A stretch of DNA of 64,000 bases from Candidatus Poribacteria bacterium. Its GTDB lineage: Bacteria; Poribacteria; WGA-4E; WGA-3G. The position numbers were made by a program, and so were the translations under genes. Under the pieces are notes generated by a model. The model saw only the letters and a list, made by a program, of their open reading frames with translations. It was not told the origin of the DNA and made no database searches. The stretch lies in NCBI GenBank assembly GCA_028820845.1, contig JAPPII010000033.1, forward strand, positions 45,752 through 109,751, read 5' to 3'. Positions 1-8,449 of the stretch are shown in pieces. The stretch's first letter is position 1, and the number at the start of each line of letters is the position of its first letter.

Positions 1-852
1 CTGCGCCTTATCACCCTCGGCGACAACCTCGACTTTACCGTTTGGTAGATTCTTTGCATAACCGTTAACACCGAGTTGTTTCGCGTTGAGCTGCGTAAAA
101 TTACGAAAACCTACACCTTGCACCTTGCCACTGATTAGCACGTACAATTGCATTTTCTGGTTGACCTCAATCGTAAGTGTGATAGGAGTGCCAAGTTCTG
201 GGAGCACGGCATCGTTCTTTTTATAGATGTTCTCCTCTGACGATTCAGGAAGCGGGTTCTGGAAGAGCGCGCTTGCATCAAACACCCTCAAGGCGACAAT
301 GTCATTACTCATAAACGCTTGCGGCAGCATCGCATCTTCATCTTCACTGTCCAAGTCGGGCACAATACGCGAACCCGAGTAGATCCAAGCGACCTGTTGC
401 AACGGCTTTTTGGTTTTTACATTGAGAATAAGTTCTTCGGCGCGGACCTTTTTCATTTCGTCGCCGTCTTTCCACGCAACGGACATAATGAATGCAGTAC
501 CTGTTGGCGATGTCGGGGCATCTTTTTCTTCATCGTAGCCAGGGGGTGTGCCGACTTCAACACCGAGTTTACTTAAAGCGTCGTAGATTTCTTTCGCTGT
601 CGCATCAACAATAATGATACTCTCATACTCCTTGCCGTCGCGTCCACAGATGAGATATTCGACTGCACCTCTTAAATGCTCATCATATTCACCGAGTGCT
701 TTAGAAATTTCGCCAGTTAAGACGAGCTGTTTTTCCTTTTCCATCACCTTGAGATGCCCATCACCCCATCCGATACTCGACAGCGCAACAAGGCACACAG
801 TTAAACAGATTTTGATTCCCACCTTCAAAATACTGGGTTTTACCTTCCTCAT
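1..852 (-). CDS. Secreted YdjY-domain / acylphosphatase fusion, 3'-truncated by window edge
   Basis: This reading frame stays open for 284 codons and runs off the left edge. An N-terminal hydrophobic segment (about residues 8-29) looks like a signal peptide, so the product is probably exported. Residues about 35-190 resemble the YdjY domain, with a conserved cysteine followed by an ESIIIVDA stretch. From residue about 234 an acylphosphatase domain begins with the signature GKVQGVGFR, which carries the phosphate-binding Arg, followed by the Asn of KNLPNGKVE. Acylphosphatases hydrolyse acyl-phosphates and are normally small cytoplasmic proteins, so an exported fusion is unusual. The ATG at 852-850 is preceded by a strong AAGGAGG ribosome site. 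The C-terminal end of the acylphosphatase domain lies outside the window. Domain identification is by motif; the substrate is unknown. Confidence 0.8.
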   Translation of the reverse strand, partial: MRKVKPSILKVGIKICLTVCLVALSSIGWGDGHLKVMEKEKQLVLTGEISKALGEYDEHLRGAVEYLICGRDGKEYESIIIVDATAKEIYDALSKLGVEVGTPPGYDEEKDAPTSPTGTAFIMSVAWKDGDEMKKVRAEELILNVKTKKPLQQVAWIYSGSRIVPDLDSEDEDAMLPQAFMSNDIVALRVFDASALFQNPLPESSEENIYKKNDAVLPELGTPITLTIEVNQKMQLYVLISGKVQGVGFRNFTQLNAKQLGVNGYAKNLPNGKVEVVAEGDKAQ

Positions 853-916
853 GAGATCCTCCTTTTTCATAGTTGTTGGTTTTAATAGTTTTCAGTCGTC
901 AGTTAACCGACAACCA

Positions 917-1759
917 TTAAAAAGTATACCGCAAACCGTTAAAAATTTCCACATCATGTTTTCGGATAGTGGTAGGCGGTTCGCTGTCGTATCGAAAATT
1001 AATGCGCAACGGAAACGCCAATTTTGTCGTCAAACGGAACGTCACGCTCCCTTCAAAGAGGATACGATAGTCTTGAAAACGCCGAACATGGAATTGATAA
1101 TAACCCGTTGCGCTGGTCGTAATCCGTTCGTCTAATTGCCATGTCCAATTGATATAGTTTGTTGCCCGCACGATACGCGTTGTGATTTCGCCGAGTGTTT
1201 TGTCATTAATACGTTCATGTTCCCACATTGCCCCGACACCGAGATATACCTTAAATCTGGGATTGGATGGATATAGTGCCAGCCTTGTACCGCCGCCTGC
1301 TAAATTTCGGTCATTCAATAAAATGGATTCGTTGAATTGTTTTTGAACGAACGATTCAACAAAGAGATGCTGCGTCAAACGTCGTATAATTCGCGTATGT
1401 GCCATGCCTTTATTTACAAAAAACGCGCCCTTCCGCCTACCTTCTTGGAGGCTTCCAAAGACAAAACCGTGATAAGTTTTTGACAGATAATCTGATCGAA
1501 ACCGTGTCCGCGCCGTAAACAGATCTGTGTTTCCCGTGCGATAGGTTAAATCCATCGTGATGCTGTTATACCAACCCGGTTCCAATTGCATCTGCTTTGT
1601 CGTTTCATCCGTAAAAATATTAACTTGGGCTGCGAGGGGAGAACAGAAGGTCAGACATAAGACAAAACAGGTGTGAATAATCCACGGATGGCGGCACTGA
1701 ATGCTGAATCTACGCAAAAATGCGTTGCTTTTTTGACTTTTTTTAATATTTCTTGACAT
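917..1759 (-). CDS. DUF481/YdiY-like outer-membrane beta-barrel protein
   Basis: This 280-residue protein has an N-terminal hydrophobic export signal (about residues 25-45, ending CSPLAAQ) after a long basic n-region. The rest alternates polar and hydrophobic residues in beta-strand fashion and ends in Phe (LRYTF), the usual C-terminal signal for outer-membrane barrel insertion. The pattern around YRTGNTDLFT and the terminal strands resembles the DUF481 family (E. coli YdiY, 'salt-induced outer membrane protein'). Its function in envelope or ionic homeostasis is not established. It lies 64 bases upstream of the YdjY-acylphosphatase gene on the same strand and may be cotranscribed with it. A second DUF481-like gene lies at 35028-35780. 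No clear ribosome site precedes the ATG, so the start is less certain than the family. Confidence 0.75.
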   Translation of the reverse strand: MSRNIKKSQKSNAFLRRFSIQCRHPWIIHTCFVLCLTFCSPLAAQVNIFTDETTKQMQLEPGWYNSITMDLTYRTGNTDLFTARTRFRSDYLSKTYHGFVFGSLQEGRRKGAFFVNKGMAHTRIIRRLTQHLFVESFVQKQFNESILLNDRNLAGGGTRLALYPSNPRFKVYLGVGAMWEHERINDKTLGEITTRIVRATNYINWTWQLDERITTSATGYYQFHVRRFQDYRILFEGSVTFRLTTKLAFPLRINFRYDSEPPTTIRKHDVEIFNGLRYTF

Positions 1760-1781
1760 TTTTCAACATTTATTGTATACT
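1753..1781 (+). promoter_or_regulatory. Consensus-like sigma-70 promoter reading rightward
   Basis: TTGACA (1753-1758), a 17-base spacer and TATACT (1776-1781) form a near-consensus -35/-10 pair on the plus strand. It overlaps the start of the leftward DUF481 gene and points toward the gene at 2168, which would give a leader of about 380 bases. It is a sequence match only. Confidence 0.5.
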
Positions 1782-1871
1782 TTGTAATTGGCAGCCTTTT
1801 TTATGAGAGGTGCGCCGACGGTGATACCAACACCGATCGACGCGGCACTGCCATAACGTCCCTATGACAGC

Positions 1872-1925
1872 GCTAACCTAATTGTATCATAAAATCCACT
1901 TATTTTGTGATACAATTAGGTTAGC
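1872..1925. repeat. Perfect 18-bp inverted repeat in the leader of the 2168 gene
   Basis: The arms at 1872-1889 and 1908-1925 are exact reverse complements. Inside them another 5 bp can pair (AAAAT/ATTTT), leaving a loop of about six bases. The stem is AT-rich and is not followed by a T-run, so it does not look like a simple terminator. The rest of the 1760-2167 spacer holds only a candidate tiny lipoprotein ORF and a rightward promoter. Confidence 0.7.
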
Positions 1926-2026
1926 ACCTTATACACAAAAGGATTGCCGAGAACGCACACCTCACCGTTTGCCTTCCCAAAGCAATCCCCAGAAAACAAC
2001 GGACAAAAACTGATGAAATTGCCTTT

Positions 2027-2122
2027 ATGATAGACGATTGCTATCGTCGCGCGCTGACCCGTGGGATTCTTGTCGTGCCCCTCTGTCTCACAGGTTGCAC
2101 CTCCGCGCAAGATCACCTATAA
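2027..2122 (+). CDS. Candidate 31-residue lipoprotein-like peptide (doubtful)
   Basis: A short ORF encodes 31 residues with a hydrophobic stretch ending in a lipobox-like LTGC, followed by TSAQDHL and stop, which resembles tiny entericidin-type lipoproteins. The ribosome site is poor (no GGAG within 15 bases) and the hydrophobic stretch is short. It could equally be the truncated start of a lost gene or chance. It lies in the spacer before the large secreted protein. Confidence 0.2.
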   Translation: MIDDCYRRALTRGILVVPLCLTGCTSAQDHL

Positions 2123-2167
2123 AATCCTATCCACTTCAATACCCTAAGGAAGGTAATCAATAACTTT

Positions 2168-4420
2168 ATGAAAACGCTTTACATCAACCTATCGCTTCTC
2201 GCGATTATGTTTTGCAGTTGGCTTCACATCGCTGATGCACAGACTGTGAACATACCGGATACTGGTTTAGAAGCAGCAATCCGCGCCCAGCTCGGCAAAG
2301 AAAAAGGATCCATCACGCAAGCAGACATGAGAAGTTTGACAACCCTATTCGCTCACGAACAGAGAATCAGGGACCTCACTGGTCTGCAACATGCGACTCA
2401 CTTAAAGAGACTGCATCTCAATGGCAATTCGATTACGGATGTAACACCGCTTTTGAAACTAACGAGCCTGCGGTTCTTAGATCTCACGGATAATGAAATT
2501 CAGAATGTCCATCCACTTGCGAGGTTGAGAAACCTAAGGACGTTATCTCTTGACTCCAATCCAATAACCATAAATCTTCCGCTAACCCTAACTGAACCGA
2601 TGGTGATTAAGGGTGGAGAATTCGCTGTCTTCAGCCGCGACCGAGGTCGTTCTATTCTCGGAAACGTGACCACAATCTATCAAGATTGGTCCGCGTTTAC
2701 AGGAGCGAATCCTGTGCTTACCAAGTCCCTTAGAAGTAGCAGTAGTGATGGAGGCGGTGGTGAAGGCGGCACTGGCGACTTGCTGGCGCGCGTCAACGAA
2801 ACATTTGATAGTTTTAGAACCGAAGGTTTCGGTGGTACGATTGAACTGATTGCACACCCCAACACAAACACCAAATTCGGCGATCTCGTTATTAGCGAAA
2901 TCATGTGGGGAAGGCATGAAAACATGGCAGATAACCAGTGGGTAGAACTTTACAGTCCGAAGCAAGACATCACACTTAATAGGAATCGTTATGCTTTGCT
3001 ACTCACAGGTAAATATCTGGAGAGGGATGTCATTCCCGCAACAGAGTTTTATGGTGGATGGAGCGTGATAGATAGAGTCCGGAATGCGACGGCGGAGAAG
3101 AATGTATCATGGGAATTGCCGGGACTTAGCAAAGGCATACAACCCGATCAACCGTCAGTCTCCATGTACCGAGAAATACAATACGCGACAGGAGAGGTAC
3201 CTGATGGCAGCCTTGCAAGGAGTTGGAAAGCCTCAAGCAATCGAGAAAACTTGACATTTCCAAATTACGGTACACCGGGGGCGAAAGATGGTACGAAAGT
3301 GCTACGCGCTGCCTCCCAACTGCCGCTAACGTACTGGGTAACCGCGCTGTCTGGTCGGCTTTATCGTCTTGCGGGTGCGGAAGTGGAGATGTTAACACCC
3401 AATGTCCAGAATATAACGAGTCTTGCCGTAGATGCAATAAACGCGAAAGTCTACTTCACAGAGAAAACAAGTGATAGAACCGGAAAAATCCATAGCGTGG
3501 ACTTTGACGGTTCAAATCTTACAACTCTCGCCACTATCCAGTCGGGGGTCCCTGTGGACCTGACTATTGACCCTGAGGGCAAAAGACTATATTGGACAGA
3601 TTCACTTGGACGGGTTCGACGTGCAAACCTTAACGGTAAACACATTAGGAACCTGATCCAAAACCTGAATTCACCCAAACGCATCGCGTTGCATACGGCT
3701 GATGGCAAGATGTACTATACGGAAGCGAACAGTATCTGGCGTGCAAATCTCGATGGTAGTACCCCAGAAGCAGTGGTTACAGGCTTGGTGAAACTTGGGG
3801 ATATTGTTATTGCAAGCGGCAAGATGTATTGGAAACAAGAAATAGCTGCTGGACGTGGTGCTGTAAAACGCGCTGACCTTGATGGCTCGGATATTGAAGC
3901 GGTCGTCTCAATCCAAGGTATTCCTTTTGGTATTGCTATTGATAGTGAAGATGATAAGTTATACTGGACGAATTCGCTTGGGAGTATCCAGCGCGCCAAC
4001 CTTGATGGTTTAAGAATACAAAAAATCGTCACCGGTTTAGACCCATCTGAAGACTTTGCATTGGCCACCGGATCTTTGACAACTCTGGCTGCGCCGAGAA
4101 ATGGATCACTTGGATCAACAACCTCTGAGGTAACCCAACTCCTCGCCAACTATCCAAATCCGTTCAATCCAGAGACCTGGATGCCTTACGATTTGGCACA
4201 AGACACGGATGTTCATATCTATATCTATAACTTAAAAGGAGAATCCATTCGGGAGTTATCTCTCGGCTTCCAGACGGCTGGAACGTATAGAACTCCGTCG
4301 CGCGCTGCGTATTGGGATGGACGGAACACTTTGGGTGAACCAGTCGCAAGTGGTGTCTATTTTTATACCCTTCAGGCAGGGGCTGTTAAAGTCACTCGTC
4401 GAATGGTGATTCTCAAATAG
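2168..4420 (+). CDS. Secreted LRR / lamin-tail / YWTD-propeller protein with C-terminal sorting domain
   Basis: The 750-residue protein has a signal peptide (about residues 1-24, ending IADA). Residues about 35-130 are leucine-rich repeats of the SDS22/internalin type (repeated LxxLxxLxLxxNxI). Residues about 239-370 form a lamin-tail domain (starts VISEIMWG, then QWVELYS). Residues about 390-640 carry YWTD-like repeats (LYWTDSLG, LYWTNSLG, each followed by xRANLDG), predicting a six-bladed propeller. Residues about 655-750 are a FlgD-like/type IX-style C-terminal domain beginning NYPNPFNPETW and ending in basic residues. LRR, lamin-tail and YWTD modules usually bind proteins or surfaces, so a surface adhesin or matrix protein is likely. 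The domain order is visible in the sequence; the role is inferred. An AAGGAAGG site lies somewhat far upstream of the ATG. Confidence 0.85.
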   Translation: MKTLYINLSLLAIMFCSWLHIADAQTVNIPDTGLEAAIRAQLGKEKGSITQADMRSLTTLFAHEQRIRDLTGLQHATHLKRLHLNGNSITDVTPLLKLTSLRFLDLTDNEIQNVHPLARLRNLRTLSLDSNPITINLPLTLTEPMVIKGGEFAVFSRDRGRSILGNVTTIYQDWSAFTGANPVLTKSLRSSSSDGGGGEGGTGDLLARVNETFDSFRTEGFGGTIELIAHPNTNTKFGDLVISEIMWGRHENMADNQWVELYSPKQDITLNRNRYALLLTGKYLERDVIPATEFYGGWSVIDRVRNATAEKNVSWELPGLSKGIQPDQPSVSMYREIQYATGEVPDGSLARSWKASSNRENLTFPNYGTPGAKDGTKVLRAASQLPLTYWVTALSGRLYRLAGAEVEMLTPNVQNITSLAVDAINAKVYFTEKTSDRTGKIHSVDFDGSNLTTLATIQSGVPVDLTIDPEGKRLYWTDSLGRVRRANLNGKHIRNLIQNLNSPKRIALHTADGKMYYTEANSIWRANLDGSTPEAVVTGLVKLGDIVIASGKMYWKQEIAAGRGAVKRADLDGSDIEAVVSIQGIPFGIAIDSEDDKLYWTNSLGSIQRANLDGLRIQKIVTGLDPSEDFALATGSLTTLAAPRNGSLGSTTSEVTQLLANYPNPFNPETWMPYDLAQDTDVHIYIYNLKGESIRELSLGFQTAGTYRTPSRAAYWDGRNTLGEPVASGVYFYTLQAGAVKVTRRMVILK

Positions 4421-4520
4421 AGTTATCGTACATCTGTTTTCTTTGTAGCATAGGAAACCGTTAGCCTGTGCACAAAACGTCTCATTAAGTTATGGGATCC
4501 ACTATAATTGGAGAAAAAGA

Positions 4521-7232
4521 ATGTTGTCAAGATTAATATTTTCCTTAGTTTTAGTTTTAATGTTCGCCTCTTTTGCCGAACCAGCACCCGCCCAAGGATT
4601 GCGGAACAGTGCTCCCCTCAACACCGGCGTGGATGTTTACGATAACAGTCCGAGGAATCAACTGATGAGAAAAAATGGATTTGTTGTTCACGTGAAGAGC
4701 GACGGTGATAGTGAGGATCCTGCTCCTAATGGAACAGTTGATGCTGAGGTTATTACCGTAACAACACTCCGCGGTAACGCAAACTTTCCGAATTTGGAAG
4801 AACTCTTGCGGTTTGGTGGCACGATTGAACTTTCACTCAACATTGGTGAAAAAGGGTCGTCAAACCATACTATCGTATCAGATACAGAGGCCCCAGCCGG
4901 TATTGTTGATGATCCTAACACTAATTTCAATGAAGTAAATCTTGCTAGTCAGAAAGCCATTTCAGATGCAGTGCTTGCTCAGTTTAAGCACAGACTCGTC
5001 ATCAGTGAAATTATGTGGGGACTTGATGGATCAGATGACTCGAAACAGTGGATCGAAATTTACAACAATGGGGACGCTCTAAAAGGTCGCGATGATCTGA
5101 GGCTTCGTTTCTACTTCAACCGGAGAGTCAACAACTTAGGCAAAACTTACACTCAGGAATACGACAATGGCTTTACAGAAGAACGTTTAGTTATTGACAT
5201 GGTTAGCCTCATCAATCGCTTTGGGAGTAGATGGGATCCGCCCGGTAGCAGTGGTCGGACGATTGCTTCTGAAGATGGGAGGCATCCCGTAGAAAATCTC
5301 GTCTCCATGTATCGGAAGACAGATATTCTTTTTGGTTGGCGTTATAAAGACAATGCGGCGTTCGGTGATGGGAGTGAGGCGGATTCTTGGGAAGCATCCG
5401 TTGGACGGACCAATATGGACGGTCCTTTCGTTGGAACGCCCGGAACTGTCCATAAACCTTATGTCGGTACAGCCTTCAGGTACGATAAAACCCCAGCGTC
5501 CATCCCTGCTGAAGGGGTTATCATCAACGAGTTTCGGAACGATACCTCCGCTGCTAACATCGATTGGGTTGAACTCCACAATAACACGGACACCGATATT
5601 TCCATCAGAGGTTGGCAATTAAGAGTATTTGGTGAACGCAAATTGAATGGCGGCATATACATCGGTAGTCCGATAGGTGCCCAGTTTCCTGATGAGAATC
5701 TCGCGAAGATTCCAGCAGGCGGTTACCTTTTGATTGTCAATCGTCATCCCTCAGAAACACCTTTGGCGGGTGGGATTGACATCACAAATAGTGACGACTT
5801 CCCGCACGGTGCAACGCATCAGTTTTACGTTGACAGCAGATTAAATCTGCCAAACACAGGCAAATACCTTCTTTACCTCCGAAAAAGGGATTCTTCGTCT
5901 GATTCTTTCGCCGATAAAATTGTAGACTTTGCTGGGAACCGTCGGACCTCGTGGGGGAGTACGGACCTTGCACCCTTGGTCGGCTGGGAAGCACCATCGG
6001 GAGAGAATCTGGATCCCATCTTCCAAGGCACTCTCGCCTCCAGTAGTAAATCCTATGGTCGCGACGCTCAGAAGTCAAGAACCGATTATAGACTTCACCA
6101 GGAGGATTGGAAAGAATTTGGCAGTGAATCCGGTGGGCTCGGTTATGACCCCGGTGTGGATTTGGCAATCGCTCCCGGCACTCCCGGTTATCCGAACGAC
6201 GCTGTCAAGGGAAATATTGCTGATGTTACCGGTAGCGTCGTTATCAGCGAGATTATGTATGATGCCGGACCTCGGGCCAGACTCGTCCAATGGATTGAAC
6301 TCTATAACACCTCTATGACTACAGCTGCTAACCTGGATGGTTGGAAGTTAGAGCTCCGTAATGGAGGCGAGGGTGATGTATCCTCTGTTGATGCTGCCTT
6401 CACATTTGATGCTGCGAAAAGAAATACGGTTATCTTACCGAACCAAACCCTACTGCTTGTCTCCGACAGGAGCAGCGCAAGCGACGTGCCTAACAACCGA
6501 GTCTATAACCTCTATCGAAACCACCGCGATGCGTTAGGTTTGAAAAATCGCGGCAGTACGCTCCTGAGCACTGAAGGTTTCTACCTCAAACTTACGGATA
6601 AAGATGGTAAGTTCGTAGACGAGGCGGGCAACGTCATGCTCGATGGTCCGAGACGCATCCTCCAATGGACCCTACCCGAAGTTAATGGAGATAAGCGGTA
6701 TTCAATCTTACGTCAATTCGGAAACCGTCAATTTGATGGCAACGCAGATGCCGCCGATCCCGGCACTATGCAGTCGGCTTGGCGTGCTGCTCAGAGTGCC
6801 TTAACCTACTACGGACATCGCGATGATGTTGGTTCGCCTGGACACCGTGTCGGAAGCGCATTACCGGTCTCACTCTCCAGTTTCCATCCAGTTCGCGACA
6901 AAGGAACAGGAGCAGTTGTTATCACATGGACAACCGAGTCTGAGTTGAACAATGCCGGATTCAACATCCTGCGGAGTGAGACGAAGAATGGTGCGTTCCA
7001 GGTCATCAACGTCAAAGGCATTATTGCGGGTCATGGGACTACCAGTGAAAAGCATGTGTATACGTACACAGATACAACTGCGAAACCCAACGTTGTTTAC
7101 TACTACCAGATTGAGGATGTCTCTCTTGATGGCAAACGCACGACCTTGGCAACCACGCATCTGCGGGAGGATGTCAGTGCGGGGGGTAAACTCACGACGC
7201 GTTGGAGTGAGCTAAAATCGTTTGGCAAATAG
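4521..7232 (+). CDS. Secreted protein with three lamin-tail domains
   Basis: This 903-residue protein begins with a signal peptide (about residues 1-24, ending APAQG). Three lamin-tail domains start near residues 159 (VISEIMWG), 332 (VIINEFRND) and 573 (VVISEIMYD), each followed by a W(V/I)EL-type strand and a GW strand. Residues about 790-890 look like a fibronectin type III domain, with a WTTESELNNAGFNILRS motif typical of bacterial extracellular proteins. Unlike its upstream neighbour it lacks the NPFNP sorting domain. It follows that gene by 100 bases and shares the ISEIMWG lamin-tail style, so the two probably act together at the cell surface or in the matrix. A ribosome-like GGAG lies 8 bases before the ATG. 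No catalytic motif was recognised. Confidence 0.8.
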   Translation: MLSRLIFSLVLVLMFASFAEPAPAQGLRNSAPLNTGVDVYDNSPRNQLMRKNGFVVHVKSDGDSEDPAPNGTVDAEVITVTTLRGNANFPNLEELLRFGGTIELSLNIGEKGSSNHTIVSDTEAPAGIVDDPNTNFNEVNLASQKAISDAVLAQFKHRLVISEIMWGLDGSDDSKQWIEIYNNGDALKGRDDLRLRFYFNRRVNNLGKTYTQEYDNGFTEERLVIDMVSLINRFGSRWDPPGSSGRTIASEDGRHPVENLVSMYRKTDILFGWRYKDNAAFGDGSEADSWEASVGRTNMDGPFVGTPGTVHKPYVGTAFRYDKTPASIPAEGVIINEFRNDTSAANIDWVELHNNTDTDISIRGWQLRVFGERKLNGGIYIGSPIGAQFPDENLAKIPAGGYLLIVNRHPSETPLAGGIDITNSDDFPHGATHQFYVDSRLNLPNTGKYLLYLRKRDSSSDSFADKIVDFAGNRRTSWGSTDLAPLVGWEAPSGENLDPIFQGTLASSSKSYGRDAQKSRTDYRLHQEDWKEFGSESGGLGYDPGVDLAIAPGTPGYPNDAVKGNIADVTGSVVISEIMYDAGPRARLVQWIELYNTSMTTAANLDGWKLELRNGGEGDVSSVDAAFTFDAAKRNTVILPNQTLLLVSDRSSASDVPNNRVYNLYRNHRDALGLKNRGSTLLSTEGFYLKLTDKDGKFVDEAGNVMLDGPRRILQWTLPEVNGDKRYSILRQFGNRQFDGNADAADPGTMQSAWRAAQSALTYYGHRDDVGSPGHRVGSALPVSLSSFHPVRDKGTGAVVITWTTESELNNAGFNILRSETKNGAFQVINVKGIIAGHGTTSEKHVYTYTDTTAKPNVVYYYQIEDVSLDGKRTTLATTHLREDVSAGGKLTTRWSELKSFGK

Positions 7233-7287
7233 GTCAGACACAAAGGTTGTTCAGGGATGTAATAATTGAACTAACCTAAAACCAAAT

Positions 7288-7326
7288 AGGGATCCCCGGC
7301 TTCGGTTGTGGGATCCCTGTTTTTTT
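7288..7326 (+). terminator. Rho-independent terminator after the lamin-tail gene
   Basis: The arms AGGGATCCC (7288-7296) and GGGATCCCT (7310-7318) pair perfectly around a short loop, and a run of T follows from 7320. It lies about 55 bases after the stop of the 4521 gene. Confidence 0.75.
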
Positions 7327-7330
7327 ATGA

Positions 7331-7399
7331 GAAAGTCGCTAGCAGAGCTCGCTCCTACAAGAAGAAGATTGCGCAAAAAATCGAAATTATCAGAAAACT
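7331..7399. repeat. Dispersed 69-base REP-like repeat, copy A
   Basis: These 69 bases align without gaps to 56720-56788, with about 58 identical positions. The core is AGCTCGCTCCTACAAGAAG. It resembles REP-type palindromic units, although here the palindrome (GCTAGC...GCTCGC) is imperfect. It lies between the terminator and the nucleoside hydrolase gene. Confidence 0.7.
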
Positions 7400-7486
7400 G
7401 AACGACCTTGGACAAAGCATTCTATAATTGGACAAAATCGTTCTATGGTGGTAAAATCAATAAAACACAAGATAGAAAGGCAGAAA

Positions 7487-8449
7487 ATGCAACGAATCCT
7501 CATAGATACCGATCCAGGCGTAGACGACGCTTATGCAATTCTCCTCGCCATGCGTTCGCCTGAATTGTGCGTAGAAACAATAACGACCGTCTGCGGAAAT
7601 ATCTCAGTCGAACAAGCAACGCAAAATCTGTTCACGATTCTCGGATCGCTTGATTTAGACGAATTTCCTATTATTGCCCAAGGCGAAGCTGCACCGCTCG
7701 TAAAACCCCTCGTGAATGCAGCACATGTCCACGGTGATGACGGCTTAGGAAATACCAGTCATCTGCAAGATACCGATGGCAACCCACGCTACTCCCCTGC
7801 AAATACCACTCTCTCATCCATGTCAGGTGTAGATCTCATTCTTGGGACAGCGGCGCAGTATCCAGATGAACTTATCATTGTAGCACTCGGTCCGCTGACG
7901 AATCTCGCCAAAGCAATCCGTAAGGATGCCGCTAAAATGCGAAGGCTTCAGAAAATTATTGTGATGGGTGGTGTTTTTGAGGACTACGGCAATGTCACAA
8001 CAACAGCGGAATTCAACATCTTCGTCGATCCGCATGCAGCCCAAGAAGTCTTTCAATTTGGGGTGCCTGTTCACATCTTCCCACTTGATGCGACACACCA
8101 AGTTGTCCTGATGGGCGAACGGTTGCGCGCCGAAATTGAGGGACGGCAGGATAAAGTTTCACACTTCCTCTGGGATGCGACACAAGCCTGCATGGAATTT
8201 TATCGTCAACACGTCGGATTCTGGGGATTTCATATCCACGATGCCCTTCCCATTGCCGTGTTAACGTCTCCAGACTATTTTGAGAGTGTTGATGCCTATG
8301 TACAGGTCGAAACCGAAGGCGATTTGACCAACGGTATGACGGTTGCCGATTTACGTCCTGAACGCCAACGTCACAATCCAAATGCACAGGTCTGTGTTAA
8401 AGTAGATGCCGAGGCGTTTTTGGATAACTTTTTCCAGCGGCTTCGGTGA
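7487..8449 (+). CDS. Nucleoside hydrolase (IunH/RihA family)
   Basis: This 320-residue enzyme family hydrolyses the N-glycosidic bond of nucleosides to ribose plus base, in salvage or degradation. The hallmark N-terminal calcium/ribose-binding motif DTDPGVDDA appears right after the start, followed by a conserved NxxTILGSL region, an IVALGPLTNLA motif and the VMGGVF and FNIFVDPHAA motifs near the middle. A C-terminal HDALPIAVL also fits. The frame is open for 14 more codons upstream, but the ATG at 7487 puts the catalytic motif at the expected distance and is preceded by an AAAGG-like site. The gene stands alone on the plus strand and its last 53 bases overlap the convergent beta-helix gene. 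The preferred nucleoside cannot be told from sequence. Confidence 0.93.
   Translation: MQRILIDTDPGVDDAYAILLAMRSPELCVETITTVCGNISVEQATQNLFTILGSLDLDEFPIIAQGEAAPLVKPLVNAAHVHGDDGLGNTSHLQDTDGNPRYSPANTTLSSMSGVDLILGTAAQYPDELIIVALGPLTNLAKAIRKDAAKMRRLQKIIVMGGVFEDYGNVTTTAEFNIFVDPHAAQEVFQFGVPVHIFPLDATHQVVLMGERLRAEIEGRQDKVSHFLWDATQACMEFYRQHVGFWGFHIHDALPIAVLTSPDYFESVDAYVQVETEGDLTNGMTVADLRPERQRHNPNAQVCVKVDAEAFLDNFFQRLR

Noticed and set aside
614..1135. 173-codon plus-strand ORF across the first two genes
   Set aside because: It runs antisense to the YdjY-acylphosphatase and DUF481 genes, which have clear motifs and signals.
1872..1925. Reading the 18-bp hairpin as a terminator
   Set aside because: No T-run follows on either side, and the stem is AT-rich.
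1916..2116. 66-codon minus-strand ORF in the leader region
   Set aside because: It starts without a ribosome site, has no recognisable features and overlaps the candidate leader.
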